Assembly (NCBI GenBank): GCA_900469625.1
Contig: UBXV01000002.1
Coordinates: forward strand, 248,001 to 312,000
Reading direction: 5' to 3'
DNA from: Hyphomicrobiales bacterium
Lineage (GTDB): Bacteria; Pseudomonadota; Alphaproteobacteria; Rhizobiales; Rhizobiaceae
DNA: 64,000 nt
Position 1 is the first letter of the stretch. Every line of letters begins with the position of its first letter. Made by a program: the position numbers and the translations under genes. This document shows, in pieces, positions 43,861-53,400 of this stretch. Under the pieces are notes generated by a model. The model did no database searches. It worked only from the letters and a program-made list of their open reading frames with translations, and was not told the origin of the DNA.

Positions 43861-44523
43861 ATGCCCGAAGACGAGCGCCCAACGGAAACGAAGCTGACGA
43901 CGACGAAACGGCGTTGGGCGGCAGCGGGAAAATTCCTGACCGGGCGGGCAGCCCGGCCGCAGGACGAGCGCCTGCCGCCGGGGCAGCACCTCGTTCGGGA
44001 TTGGCCGGTGCTGGATCTCGGACAGCAGCCGGCAATCGGGCTCGAGCGCTGGCGCCTGGATGTAACCGGCCTTGTCGAACAGCCCCTGTCGCTCGATTGG
44101 GCGATGTTCAAGGCCCTGCCGCAAAGCGACAGCCTTTCCGATATTCACTGCGTCACCACCTGGTCGCGCTACGACAACCGCTGGCAGGGCGTCTCGACGC
44201 ATGACCTGCTCGATCAGGTCATGCCCACCCCGGAAGCGACCCACGTCCTTCTGACGAGTTACGACGGTTACACGACCAATCTGCCGTTCGCCGACTTCGC
44301 CTCGGAACACGCGCTGCTTGCGACCGATTGGGAAGGCCAGCCGATCAGCCGTACCCATGGCGGACCGATGCGCCTCGTCGTGCCGCATCTCTATTTCTGG
44401 AAGAGCGCCAAGTGGCTGACACGCATCGAGTTTCGCGCCGGCGACGAAGCTGGATTCTGGGAGCGCAATGGCTACCATATGCGCGGCGACCCCTGGCTTG
44501 AGCAGCGTTACTCGCAAGACTGA
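43861..44523 (+). CDS. Sulfite-oxidase-fold molybdopterin protein without Tat signal
   Basis: The 220-residue protein has the oxidoreductase molybdopterin-binding domain: WRLDVTGLVEQPLSLDW, IHCVTTWSRYDNRW with the Cys that ligates molybdenum, and THGGPMRLVVPHLYFWKSAKW. MsrP (YedY) proteins share this core but carry a twin-arginine signal; none is seen here, so it is probably cytosolic or its true partner is unknown. No MsrQ-type haem membrane partner is adjacent. Confidence 0.83.
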   Translation: MPEDERPTETKLTTTKRRWAAAGKFLTGRAARPQDERLPPGQHLVRDWPVLDLGQQPAIGLERWRLDVTGLVEQPLSLDWAMFKALPQSDSLSDIHCVTTWSRYDNRWQGVSTHDLLDQVMPTPEATHVLLTSYDGYTTNLPFADFASEHALLATDWEGQPISRTHGGPMRLVVPHLYFWKSAKWLTRIEFRAGDEAGFWERNGYHMRGDPWLEQRYSQD

Positions 44524-44553
44524 CATCGAGCGGAGCGACCGCTCCGCCCGATG
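44524..44553. terminator. Hairpin between convergent genes
   Basis: Inner arms GCGGAG and CTCCGC, extended by outer arms CATCG and CGATG, follow the stop of the molybdopterin protein. It lies 28 bases before the stop of the convergent small gene. No T run follows. Confidence 0.5.
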
Positions 44554-44581
44554 GTACGACCGACCGGCAGGGCAGGACGCA

Positions 44582-44785
44582 CTACTTCATCAGATCCATA
44601 TGTTGTTCGGACCGGGCCCTGATCAGGGGATCGAGGTCCGACTTGTAGGGGCCGTATTTCGTAAACATCTCGTAGGCATCGAGTGGCGGAATGCCCGATG
44701 CGCGGATGAAATCTTCCAGATCGTATCGAACTTCGCCATTGGCGACGCCTTCGGTAAATTGCTTTCCCGTCTCGGATGTGGACAT
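44582..44785 (-). CDS. Small hypothetical protein, 67 residues
   Basis: Starting at ATG 44785 the peptide begins MSTSETGKQF and contains VRYDLEDFIRASGIPPLD and KYGPYKSDLDPLIRARSE. It is acidic and soluble, with no signal or membrane segment. The frame is open further upstream to 44866, but that part is rich in Cys and looks non-coding. I do not recognise the family. Confidence 0.5.
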   Translation of the reverse strand: MSTSETGKQFTEGVANGEVRYDLEDFIRASGIPPLDAYEMFTKYGPYKSDLDPLIRARSEQHMDLMK

Positions 44786-45215
44786 GTCGATCTCCGATAT
44801 CCTGGGCCCGCAACGGCAGTGTTGGTTTCCCCGGCTGCAGGCGTGATAGGTGCTTGGCGTGGTCACGATAATGACGCCAGATGCTGAACGCGGCGCGATG
44901 ACATCGAGAACGCGTCACTCAGTCTCTGGAACGCTGTGGCATGCTCACGGCACATGGACATGGGCTGGGTAACGCGGATGGAGCCCCATCTCCTCACTCG
45001 GTTTCGGCAGTTTGGTCAGTCAGGCGGCAGCAATCCGTGAGGCAATGCGCATCAGAAAAGCCGCCCGCTTGGCCTGTCGTTCCGACGGTCGGAAGATACA
45101 CTATCGGGCCGCCGTCCCAAACCCCGGAGCGTGTTTTGCCGCGGCCTGTTGCAAAAAGTGACTGGCCCTGAAGCAAAGTCAGACCTTGAGGCTGCGGACA
45201 GTCAAGCGGCGCGCG
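44786..45215. other. Intergenic region without recognised features
   Basis: About 430 bases between a small minus-strand gene and the end of the thioesterase gene. I see no convincing coding frame, repeat or terminator with a T run. Confidence 0.5.
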
Positions 45216-45710
45216 TCAGGTTTCCGGTGCCGAGCTTGCCGCCTGGAAACGCGCTTCGAACTCGCGCCGCAGGCTTTTGCGGATCTCGGCCGCGCGCTGG
45301 CGGCGCAGTCTGACATCGGTTGTCGGATTGTAGGGGGGAACCGCGGTCGGGCGCGCTTCGGCATCGACGGCGACCATCGTGAAATAACAGGAGTTGGTGT
45401 GCCGGCGCTCGCCCGTTCGGATGTTCTCAGCCTCGACGCGGATCCCGACCTCCATCGACGTGCGGCCTGCATGGTTGATAGAGGCGCGAAAGGTCACGAG
45501 TTCGCCGACATGGATCGGCTGGCGAAAGACAACCTGGTCCACCGATAGCGTCACCGCATATTGCTGCGAGTAACGCGAGGCACAGGAAAATGCGACGCGG
45601 TCGAGAAGGTTGAGCAGGGCGCCGCCGTGGACCTTGCCGCTGAAATTGGCCATGTCGGGCGTCATCAGGACGACCATTTCGAGCTCGCTTGTGTCATGTC
45701 CGGCTTCCAC
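45216..45710 (-). CDS. Acyl-CoA thioesterase (hotdog fold)
   Basis: The likely start is GTG 45710, five bases after AGGAG, giving 164 residues. The frame runs open upstream, but that part overlaps another possible gene. The hotdog signature is clear: ANFSGKVHGGALLNLLDRVA, CASRYSQQYAVTLSVD and the MEVGIRVEAENIRTGE strand. This is the YciA/BACH branch, which hydrolyses acyl-CoA in the cytosol. The chain-length preference cannot be told. Confidence 0.88.
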   Translation of the reverse strand: MEAGHDTSELEMVVLMTPDMANFSGKVHGGALLNLLDRVAFSCASRYSQQYAVTLSVDQVVFRQPIHVGELVTFRASINHAGRTSMEVGIRVEAENIRTGERRHTNSCYFTMVAVDAEARPTAVPPYNPTTDVRLRRQRAAEIRKSLRREFEARFQAASSAPET

Positions 45711-46303
45711 GGCAACTCCTCTGGAATGGTCGCTACCCCTCAGGGTGCGATTGCGCATCGAGGGACGATGCCAGCATTGCCGGCCAGGGTCCAGCTTGCG
45801 CCCCTCGTCGCCGACGGTTGGAGCGGCTGTCATAGACCTGGAGCCGTACAGGCCAGCCATATCGGGACGGCCCATGTCCCTGGTGGGAGAGGGCGTCATT
45901 GACCGCCACAACGATGCGCTCCCGGGCCGCGTCAGCCGCAGATAGCGTCGTTGACCGCTCGCCTGAACCGGCAGCAATAGTTGCCTGCGGCGAGAGATCG
46001 AGCGCAAACTCGCCCAGAACCCGCCCAGAAATGGGTTGCAAAATTATGCGGATCGCTCTTGCATTTTTTTTGCGCATAAATTCAACTGGTGCTCGCAGGC
46101 GGATGCCAGTGGCGAAAAATGCCGGCACATGACGATGGAGGGGGGCCATCGCACCGCAAGCGCAATTGTTTTTCTCGAATTTTGCCCAACGCCACCCTTC
46201 GGCGAACTCCGGGCGTTGCTGCCACTTTTTACCGCGGGGCATTTCCGGGAAGCCCCAAAATTTACACGGCAATTTCCTTTTCCCAGTTTCCGTATTGATC
46301 GCC
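45711..46303. other. Intergenic region between thioesterase and LytTR genes
   Basis: About 590 bases between divergent genes. One possible minus-strand gene is listed separately at 45733-46077. A run of eight T at 46063-46070 and AT-rich DNA near 46250-46290 are candidates for promoter elements of the LytTR gene. No palindrome long enough to name was found. Confidence 0.45.
45733..46077 (-). CDS. Possible hypothetical protein upstream of the thioesterase, 114 residues
   Basis: A minus-strand frame from ATG 46077 encodes RILGEFALDLS-like text (PISGRVLGEFALDLSPQATI) and ARERIVVAVNDALSHQG, which looks plausible as protein. The tail is very rich in Arg and Ser and less convincing. It ends 22 bases before the thioesterase start, as an operon partner would. 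No good ribosome site is seen. It may be a chance frame. Confidence 0.25.
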   Translation of the reverse strand: MRKKNARAIRIILQPISGRVLGEFALDLSPQATIAAGSGERSTTLSAADAARERIVVAVNDALSHQGHGPSRYGWPVRLQVYDSRSNRRRRGAQAGPWPAMLASSLDAQSHPEG

Positions 46304-47287
46304 ATGAATGAGCAATTGCACCCATCCGACCATTCCACCAGCCTGCCACCCTACGAACTGATCCCGATTACCGACTGGGCCTTGCCAACGGCGGGGGAGC
46401 CCGCGCTTGATTGGGCCTATCTGGCTGCAACGCACCTCATCGGCCTGCCGGCCAAGCTTGCGATCGCTGCGATCCTGGAAGAGACCGGCATGCTTGCCGG
46501 CGCCGATCGCGCGTGGATGTTCGAATATTGCGACGACCTCCTGCGCTTCCGCAACACCCAGGAATGGGTGCGGGGTGATGCGACATCCCATGTCAACGAC
46601 TTGCAGCAGACACCGGTGACGATGATCGGCTGGCTGCACCAGTGGCTGATCGTCGGAAAGGCGGTCATGATCAACGATGTCGCCCGGCTGCCGCGCCCGG
46701 CGCGCGCGCTTCAGGCCGAAATGCTTCGACAGAACGACAAGAGTGTTCTTTGCGTCCCTGTCTTTCACGCGGGCACGTTGCGCGGCTGCATCGGCTTCGA
46801 TGCGACCCGGGCGATGCGCCGGTGGACGATCCAAGAGGTTCACCAGCTTGCGCGCTGCGCAAGGCTGATCGGGATCGCCCGCTACGGGCGGGCGACGACC
46901 CCAAGCGAACGGGACGGCGCTGCCGCGACGTCCTCCATCGGGCCTGATCCCCTCGTCCATCTGCATATGCCGGGGCGCACCCGCGGCGTGCCGCTGTCTG
47001 CGATCGTCGGACTTCGTTCGGCCAAGGATTACACCCAGATCTGGCTGAAGGATGAAGCTGCCGTCCTGGATCTCCGCCCGCTTTCATTCTGGATCGGCCT
47101 GCTGCCGAAGTCGAACTTCCTGCGGATCCACCGTACCGCGGTGGTCAACATCGCGCACGTGACCGAGCTCGACCGTCATGCCGGTCCGACAAAGCAGGCC
47201 TGGGCCGTGCGCCTGCGCAGATTCGACGAACTCTGGATCGTGTCCCGCCCCTACAGGCAGGAATTGCGCAGCCGGCTCGGCATCTGA
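46304..47287 (+). CDS. GAF-LytTR transcriptional regulator
   Basis: Starting at ATG 46304 the protein has 327 residues; the open frame continues upstream without similarity. Residues 35-205 form a GAF-like sensor domain, with WMFEYCDDLLRFRNTQEWV and SVLCVPVFHAGTLRGCIGFD. The last 100 residues are a LytTR DNA-binding domain, with LRSAKDYTQIWLKDEAAVLD and FLRIHRTAVVNIAHVTELD. LytTR domains often control surface or virulence genes. The gene lies 142 bases before the giant autotransporter on the same strand, so it may regulate it. The signal for the GAF domain is unknown. Confidence 0.87.
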   Translation: MNEQLHPSDHSTSLPPYELIPITDWALPTAGEPALDWAYLAATHLIGLPAKLAIAAILEETGMLAGADRAWMFEYCDDLLRFRNTQEWVRGDATSHVNDLQQTPVTMIGWLHQWLIVGKAVMINDVARLPRPARALQAEMLRQNDKSVLCVPVFHAGTLRGCIGFDATRAMRRWTIQEVHQLARCARLIGIARYGRATTPSERDGAAATSSIGPDPLVHLHMPGRTRGVPLSAIVGLRSAKDYTQIWLKDEAAVLDLRPLSFWIGLLPKSNFLRIHRTAVVNIAHVTELDRHAGPTKQAWAVRLRRFDELWIVSRPYRQELRSRLGI

Positions 47288-47429
47288 GATTTTCCACAGA
47301 GCTCAACGGCGCACTTTGTCGCTTCGTCGAACCCGTAGGTTGTTTCGTCGATAAGGCGTTGCTGCTTCAGGGTTGCCATGTAAGCGAGCTTCCTGGGACA
47401 TTTTCAGACGACGGTGGAGGGGCAAGCCT

Positions 47430-50400
47430 TTGAAAAAGATCAATTGTAAGAATCGGGGCTTGGAAAGCGGGCTTGAACGGGAAGAGCGTAACGAGCGGCG
47501 GCCGCCATCGCGTCGGCCTGCTGCCCGTAGCCGGCGCTCGCTGATGAGCAGCACCGCTCTCTGGTTGTTCGCGGCCTCGGGTCTTGCCCTTGGTATGGCC
47601 ACCGCGGTGCCGCTGGCGCAGGCGGGAGGCAAAGGTGGTACCGGCGGCGGCAGCAGCGCCGGCGCCGGTGGCAGTGTCGACGGCAGTCTGCAGGGTACGC
47701 CCGGCAACAATGCGCTGGGTTCCGGAAACGGCGGCGGCGGCGGCGGGCCGGGCGCGGTCGGTGGCGCGGGTGGCTCTCACAACGGTGGGACAGGCGGTGC
47801 CGGCGGCGCAGGCGGGACCGGTGGCAGCCCGGACGGCTTAACGGGCGGGGTCGGCAGCCCTGGCGTCGGAGGCCTTGGCGGCGGCGGTGGCGGTGGCGGT
47901 GGCGCGCACGGTCAAATTGGGAACTTGCAGGGCGGACGCGGTGGCAACGGTGGTTCGTCTTCGAACGGCGATGGCGGCGGAGGCGGCGCCGGCGGCTATG
48001 GTGTGGTTCTGCTGGGGCCTAGTTCGGATTTTAGCTCTAATATTACAGGCGGTCAGGGTGGCGATGGCGGCGCCGGCGGGGCGGCGTCGGGCGGCAGCGG
48101 GATCGGCGGCAGCGGCGGTGACGGCGGCGATGGCGCAGCACTGGCCAATGCCGGCACATTGACGGTGAATGGCGAAGTTAACGGCGGGAAAGGCGGCGCC
48201 GGCGGCGCCGGCGGTCAACCGTCACAGATGCGCAATGGCGACGGCGGCCACGGCATCAGCGCGCTGAACGGCGGCACGGTGATCGTCAACGGCACTGTGC
48301 GGGGCGGCCAGGCCGGAACGGGCGGGACAGGCGGCGTGGGCGGCTCGGGCCTCTTCGGACGCGATCTCATTGTGAACCTGGGTGCTTCCGGCTCCATCAA
48401 CGGGCAACCCGGTGGCAATGCCATGACCTTTGATGGCGGCGCCAACACATTCCGTTTTCTGGCCACGTCCCCCGGTCTCTTCGGCAACATCGCAATCAAC
48501 AATGCCGCCACTCTGACGATCGAGCAGAGCGCAAACGGTAGTCTGAGCAGTGCGATTACGGGCGACGGGTCGCTGATCAAAACCGGCAGCGGCACGCTGA
48601 CGCTGGGTGGAATGAACACCTACACCGGTGCAACATCGATTGTGGCGGGCGGTACGCTTGCCCTCTCCGGCCAGGGCAGGATCAACGCCTCGAGTGGTTT
48701 GACGGCCGACGGCATTTTCGATGTCTCTGCCGCGGTGTCGCCGTCGGTCAAGTCGCTTGTCGGCAGTGGCCAGGTGGAGCTCGGCAGCAAGTCGCTGAAT
48801 ATCACCAATGCGACCGGTACGTTCTCCGGCGCGATCAACGGCACCGGAGGCATTTCGGTCAAGGCCGGCACCCAGATCCTGACAGGTGTCAACACCTTTA
48901 CCGGTCAGGTGGGTACGGACGCCGGTGCGACGTTGCAGATCGGCAATGGCGGTGCGGGCGGTTCACTCGTAGGGAACATCAACAATAGCGGCGCGGTGGT
49001 CTTCAACAGTTCCAGCAGCTTGCTCTATGGCGGGTCGATTACCGGCAACGGTACGTTCTCGCAGCTCGGCACCGGCACGCTGACGCTGACTGCGACCAAC
49101 AGCACGGCTGGCGCGGTAACGATCGGCACGGGCAGCACGCTGCAACTCGGTAATGGTGGCACGACCGGCTGGATCGGCGGCAGCGGCAACTTCCTCGGTG
49201 TGATCACCAACAACGGCACGCTCGTCTACAACCGCTCGGACAATGTCAGCCATGCCGGCACGTTCGGGGGCACCGGCACGATCACGCAGGCCGGAACCGG
49301 CAAGCTGACGCTGACGGGCAATAACTCGCTGTTTGCAGGCTCAACGTCGGTGACGGGGGGCACGGCACTTATCAACGGCCAGCTTGGCGGCAACGTCAAT
49401 GTCGGCAGCGGCGGTACGCTCGGCGGATCGGGCCGGATCGGCGGTGATGTCGCCATCAATGGCACGCTTTCGGCCGGCAACAGCCCTGGCACCCTGACGA
49501 TTGGCGGTGATCTGACGCTCAATGCCGGCTCCACATCGGTGTTCGAGTTGAACGCACGCGGACTCGTCGGCAGTGCGGGCAACAACGATCTGGTGAAGGT
49601 CGGCGGCGACCTGACGCTCGGCGGCGTGCTGAACGCTCAGGTGGCCCAGGCCGGTTTTTACCGGCTGTTCGAATATGACGGTTCGCTCACGGGCAATTTT
49701 GCGACGACGACTGCCACATCGACGGCGCAGAACTTCACGGTTGCCAGCCATCAGGTCGAGACGGGTATCGCCAAGCAGGTCAATCTGTCGGTGCTCGGCA
49801 CCGGCCAGACGATGCACTTCTGGGATGGCGCGGACACGACCGGCAACGGCGCGGTCAACGGCGGCGCCGGCACCTGGTCTTCGACAGGGACCAACTGGAC
49901 CGGCCCGGCGATGCGTTCCAATATCAACGGCCGTTTTGGCGGCTCGGTCGGCGTGTTTGCCGGTGCGAACGGCGGCGCCGTCAACGTCGTCGGCACACAG
50001 AGCTTCGACACGCTGCAGTTTTCTGCAACGACCGGTGGCACCGGCTACACGCTCAATGGCGGCGTGCTTGCCTTCAACCCGGCTAGCGGCACGGCGGCAA
50101 CGATCAATGTCGACAGCGGCATCGCAACCACGATCGGTTCGGTGCTGCAGGATGGCGGGACCGGCACCGGGCTCAAAAAGGCCGGCAACGGCACGCTGAC
50201 GCTGACGGGCGTGAACACCTATACCGGCGCGACGACGATCAACGGGGGCGGTACGCTGGCCCTGTCCGGCGCGGGCAGCATCGGCACTTCGAGCGGCGTG
50301 ACGGGTGACGGCACCTTCGACGTCTCCGCGGCGACAGCGGCGAATGTCAAGTCGCTGACCGGCGGCGGCCGGGTCGTGCTCGGCGGCAACACGCTTAATA

Positions 50401-53400
50401 TCAACAACGCCACGGGCACGTTCTCGGGTGCGATCAGCGGTGCCGGCGGCGTCAACATCGCGGGCGGCACACAGGTTCTGACCGCCGCCAACACCCATAC
50501 CGGCGCGACGACGGTCGCGGCGGGGGGCACGCTGGTGCTTTCCGGCCAGGGGCGGGTCAGCGCCTCGAGCGGATTGACGGCCAACGGCACCGTGGACGTT
50601 TCGGCGGCGGGCGCTCCGATCATCAATTCGCTTGCTGGCAGCGGCCAGGTGCTGCTCGGTGGCAAGACGCTGGTCATAAACAACGCGACGGGTACGTTCT
50701 CGGGTGCAATCAACGGCACCGGCGGCGTTTTTGTCAGTGGCGGTACCCAGGTCCTTTCCGGCGCCAACACCTTTACCGGCACGGCGGTCACGAATACCGG
50801 TGCGACGTTGCAGATCGGCGACGGCGGTGCGGGTGGCTCGATCGTGTCTGATGTCAACAACCACGGCGCGCTGGTCTTCAATCGTGCCGGCAATCTGACC
50901 TATAGCGGCGAGATCACCGGCGACGGCGCGTTCTCGCAGGTAGGCAGCGGCACGCTGACGCTGACGAAAGACCACAGCACGGCCGCTGCGGTCACGATCG
51001 GCACGGGCAGCACCTTGCAGCTCGGCAACGGCGGCACGACCGGCTGGATCGGCGGCACCGTCGGTTACCTTGGCTCGATCGCCAACAACGGCGCGCTCGT
51101 CTACAACCGTTCGAACGACGTGACTTACGCCGGCGTGGTCTCGGGCAACGGCACGTTGACCCAGGCTGGTACGGGCAAGCTGACGCTGACGGGCGACAAT
51201 TCGCAGTTCAGTGGCGCAACCTCGGTGACGTCGGGTACGACCTACGTCAACGGCCAGCTTGGCGGCAACGTCAATGTCGGCAGCGGCGGTACGCTCGGTG
51301 GATCGGGCGAGGTCAAGGGCGATGTCGTCGTCGATGGCACGCTCTCGGCCGGCAACAGCCCCGGCACGCTGACGATCGCTGGCGATCTGACGCTCAATGG
51401 CGGCTCTACATCGGTGTTCGAACTGAATACGCCCGGCCTCGTCGGCGGCACCGACAACGATCTGGTGAAGGTCGGCGGCAACCTCACGCTTGGCGGTGCG
51501 CTGGACGCGCGGGTAGCGTCGGCCGGCTATTACCGGCTGTTCGAATATGACGGTTCGCTCACTGGCAATTTTGCGACGACAACAGCCACATCGACAGCCC
51601 CTGGCTTCACCGTTGCCAGCCATCAGGTTCAGACGGCAATCGCCAAGCAGGTCAATCTGTCGGTGCTGGGCACCGGCCAGACGATGCAGTTCTGGGATGG
51701 CGCGGACACGACCGGCAACGGCACGGTCAACGGCGGCGGCGGCACATGGACGTCTGCTGGCACGAACTGGACCGGCGACCCGCTGAATGCCGGCGTCAAC
51801 GGTACCTATGGCGGATCGGTTGGCGTGTTTGCAGGCGCCACTGGCGGCACCGTCAACGTCGTCGGCACGCAGAACTTCGACACGCTGCAATTCTCCGCGA
51901 CGACCGATGGCAGCGGCTACACCATCAATGGCGGCGCGCTTGCCTTCAACCCGGCAAGCGGCACGGCGGCGACGATCAATGTCGGCAACGGCGTCTCAAC
52001 CACGATCGAGACGGTGCTGCAGAATGGCGGGACCGGCACCGGGCTCAACAAGGTCGGCAACGGCACGCTGACGCTGAAGGGCATGAACACCTATACCGGC
52101 GCGACGAGCATCGCGGCGGGCGGTACGCTGGCCCTGTCCGGCCAGGGTCGGATCAACGCCTCGAGCGGTCTGACGGCCAACGGCACATTCGACGTCTCTG
52201 CTGCGGCCGCAGCTGAGGTCAAGTCGCTTGCCGGCACCGGCCAGGTGGTACTCGGCAGCAATTATCTGAAGATCAACAATGCGACCGGTACGTTCTCCGG
52301 TGCGATCACTGGCGCCGGCGGCGTCAATATCGCGGCTGGCACGCAGGTTCTGACCGGCGCCAACACCTTTACCGGCGGTGCAGGCATCTCTTCCGGCGCC
52401 ACGCTGCAGATCGGCGATGGCGGCGCGGGCGGAAGCCTGGCCTCGGGTGTCACCAACTTCGGCGCGCTCGTCTTCAACAGCTCGGCCAACGCAACCTACG
52501 GCGGTTCGATCACCGGCCCGGGCTCTTTCTCGCAGATCGGCACGGGCACGCTGACGCTGACGGCCAACAACAGCACATCCGGCGCGGTGACCGTCGGCAC
52601 GGGCAGCACGCTGCAGCTCGGCAATGGCGGCACGACCGGCTGGATCGGCGGCTCGGGCAATTTCCTCGGCTCGATCGCCAACAACGGCGCGCTGATCTAT
52701 AACCGCTCGAACGACGTCACCTATGCCGGCACTGTCTCGGGCAACGGCACACTGACCCAGGCCGGCACGGGCAAATTGACCCTGACGGGCGTCAACAGCT
52801 TTACCGGCGCGACCGACATCAAGTCGGGCGATCTGATCGTCAACGGTTCGCTGGCGAATTCCAGCCTGACCACGATCAGGCGCGGAGCGCGTCTCGGCGG
52901 TACCGGCACACTTGGCAACACGACGATCCAGGCCGGCGGCGTCCACGCCCCGGGCAATTCGATCGGCACGCAGACGATCGCCGGCAACTACACCAACAAC
53001 GGCGTTCTGCAGATCGAAGGCTCGCCGACTGCCACCGACAAGCTGATCGTATCGGGCGGCGTCGATATCTCCGGAGCGACCCTTGATCTCCTGCTTTCGC
53101 CGAACACGGCATCCAGCTGGCAGCTGATCAACGGCCCGTTCATCCTCATCGACAAGCAGAGTTCAGGGGCGATCACCGGCACCTTTGCCTCGATCGTCGA
53201 CAACCTGGTGTTCCTCGATCCGACCGTCGATTACAGTGGCGGCGACGGCAACGACCTGTCGCTCAAGCTGACCCGCAACGATGTCTCCTTTGCCAGCATC
53301 GGTCGCACCCGCAACCAGATCGCCGCCAGCACTGTCGTCGAGGGTCTCGGTCTCACCAACCCCATCTTCAGCGCTGTCGCCTTTGCGGCAACGCCAGAGG

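Noticed and set aside
47630-48360. Dense GGC-rich short repeats that could suggest a CRISPR array or minisatellite
   Set aside because: They encode a continuous GGxGG tract of the autotransporter; there are no constant repeats with unique spacers.
49341-51890. Long minus-strand open frame opposite the autotransporter gene
   Set aside because: It is a shadow caused by the repetitive, GC-rich codon pattern of the passenger repeats; its text is Arg/Ala-rich and repeats in step with the sense-strand blocks.
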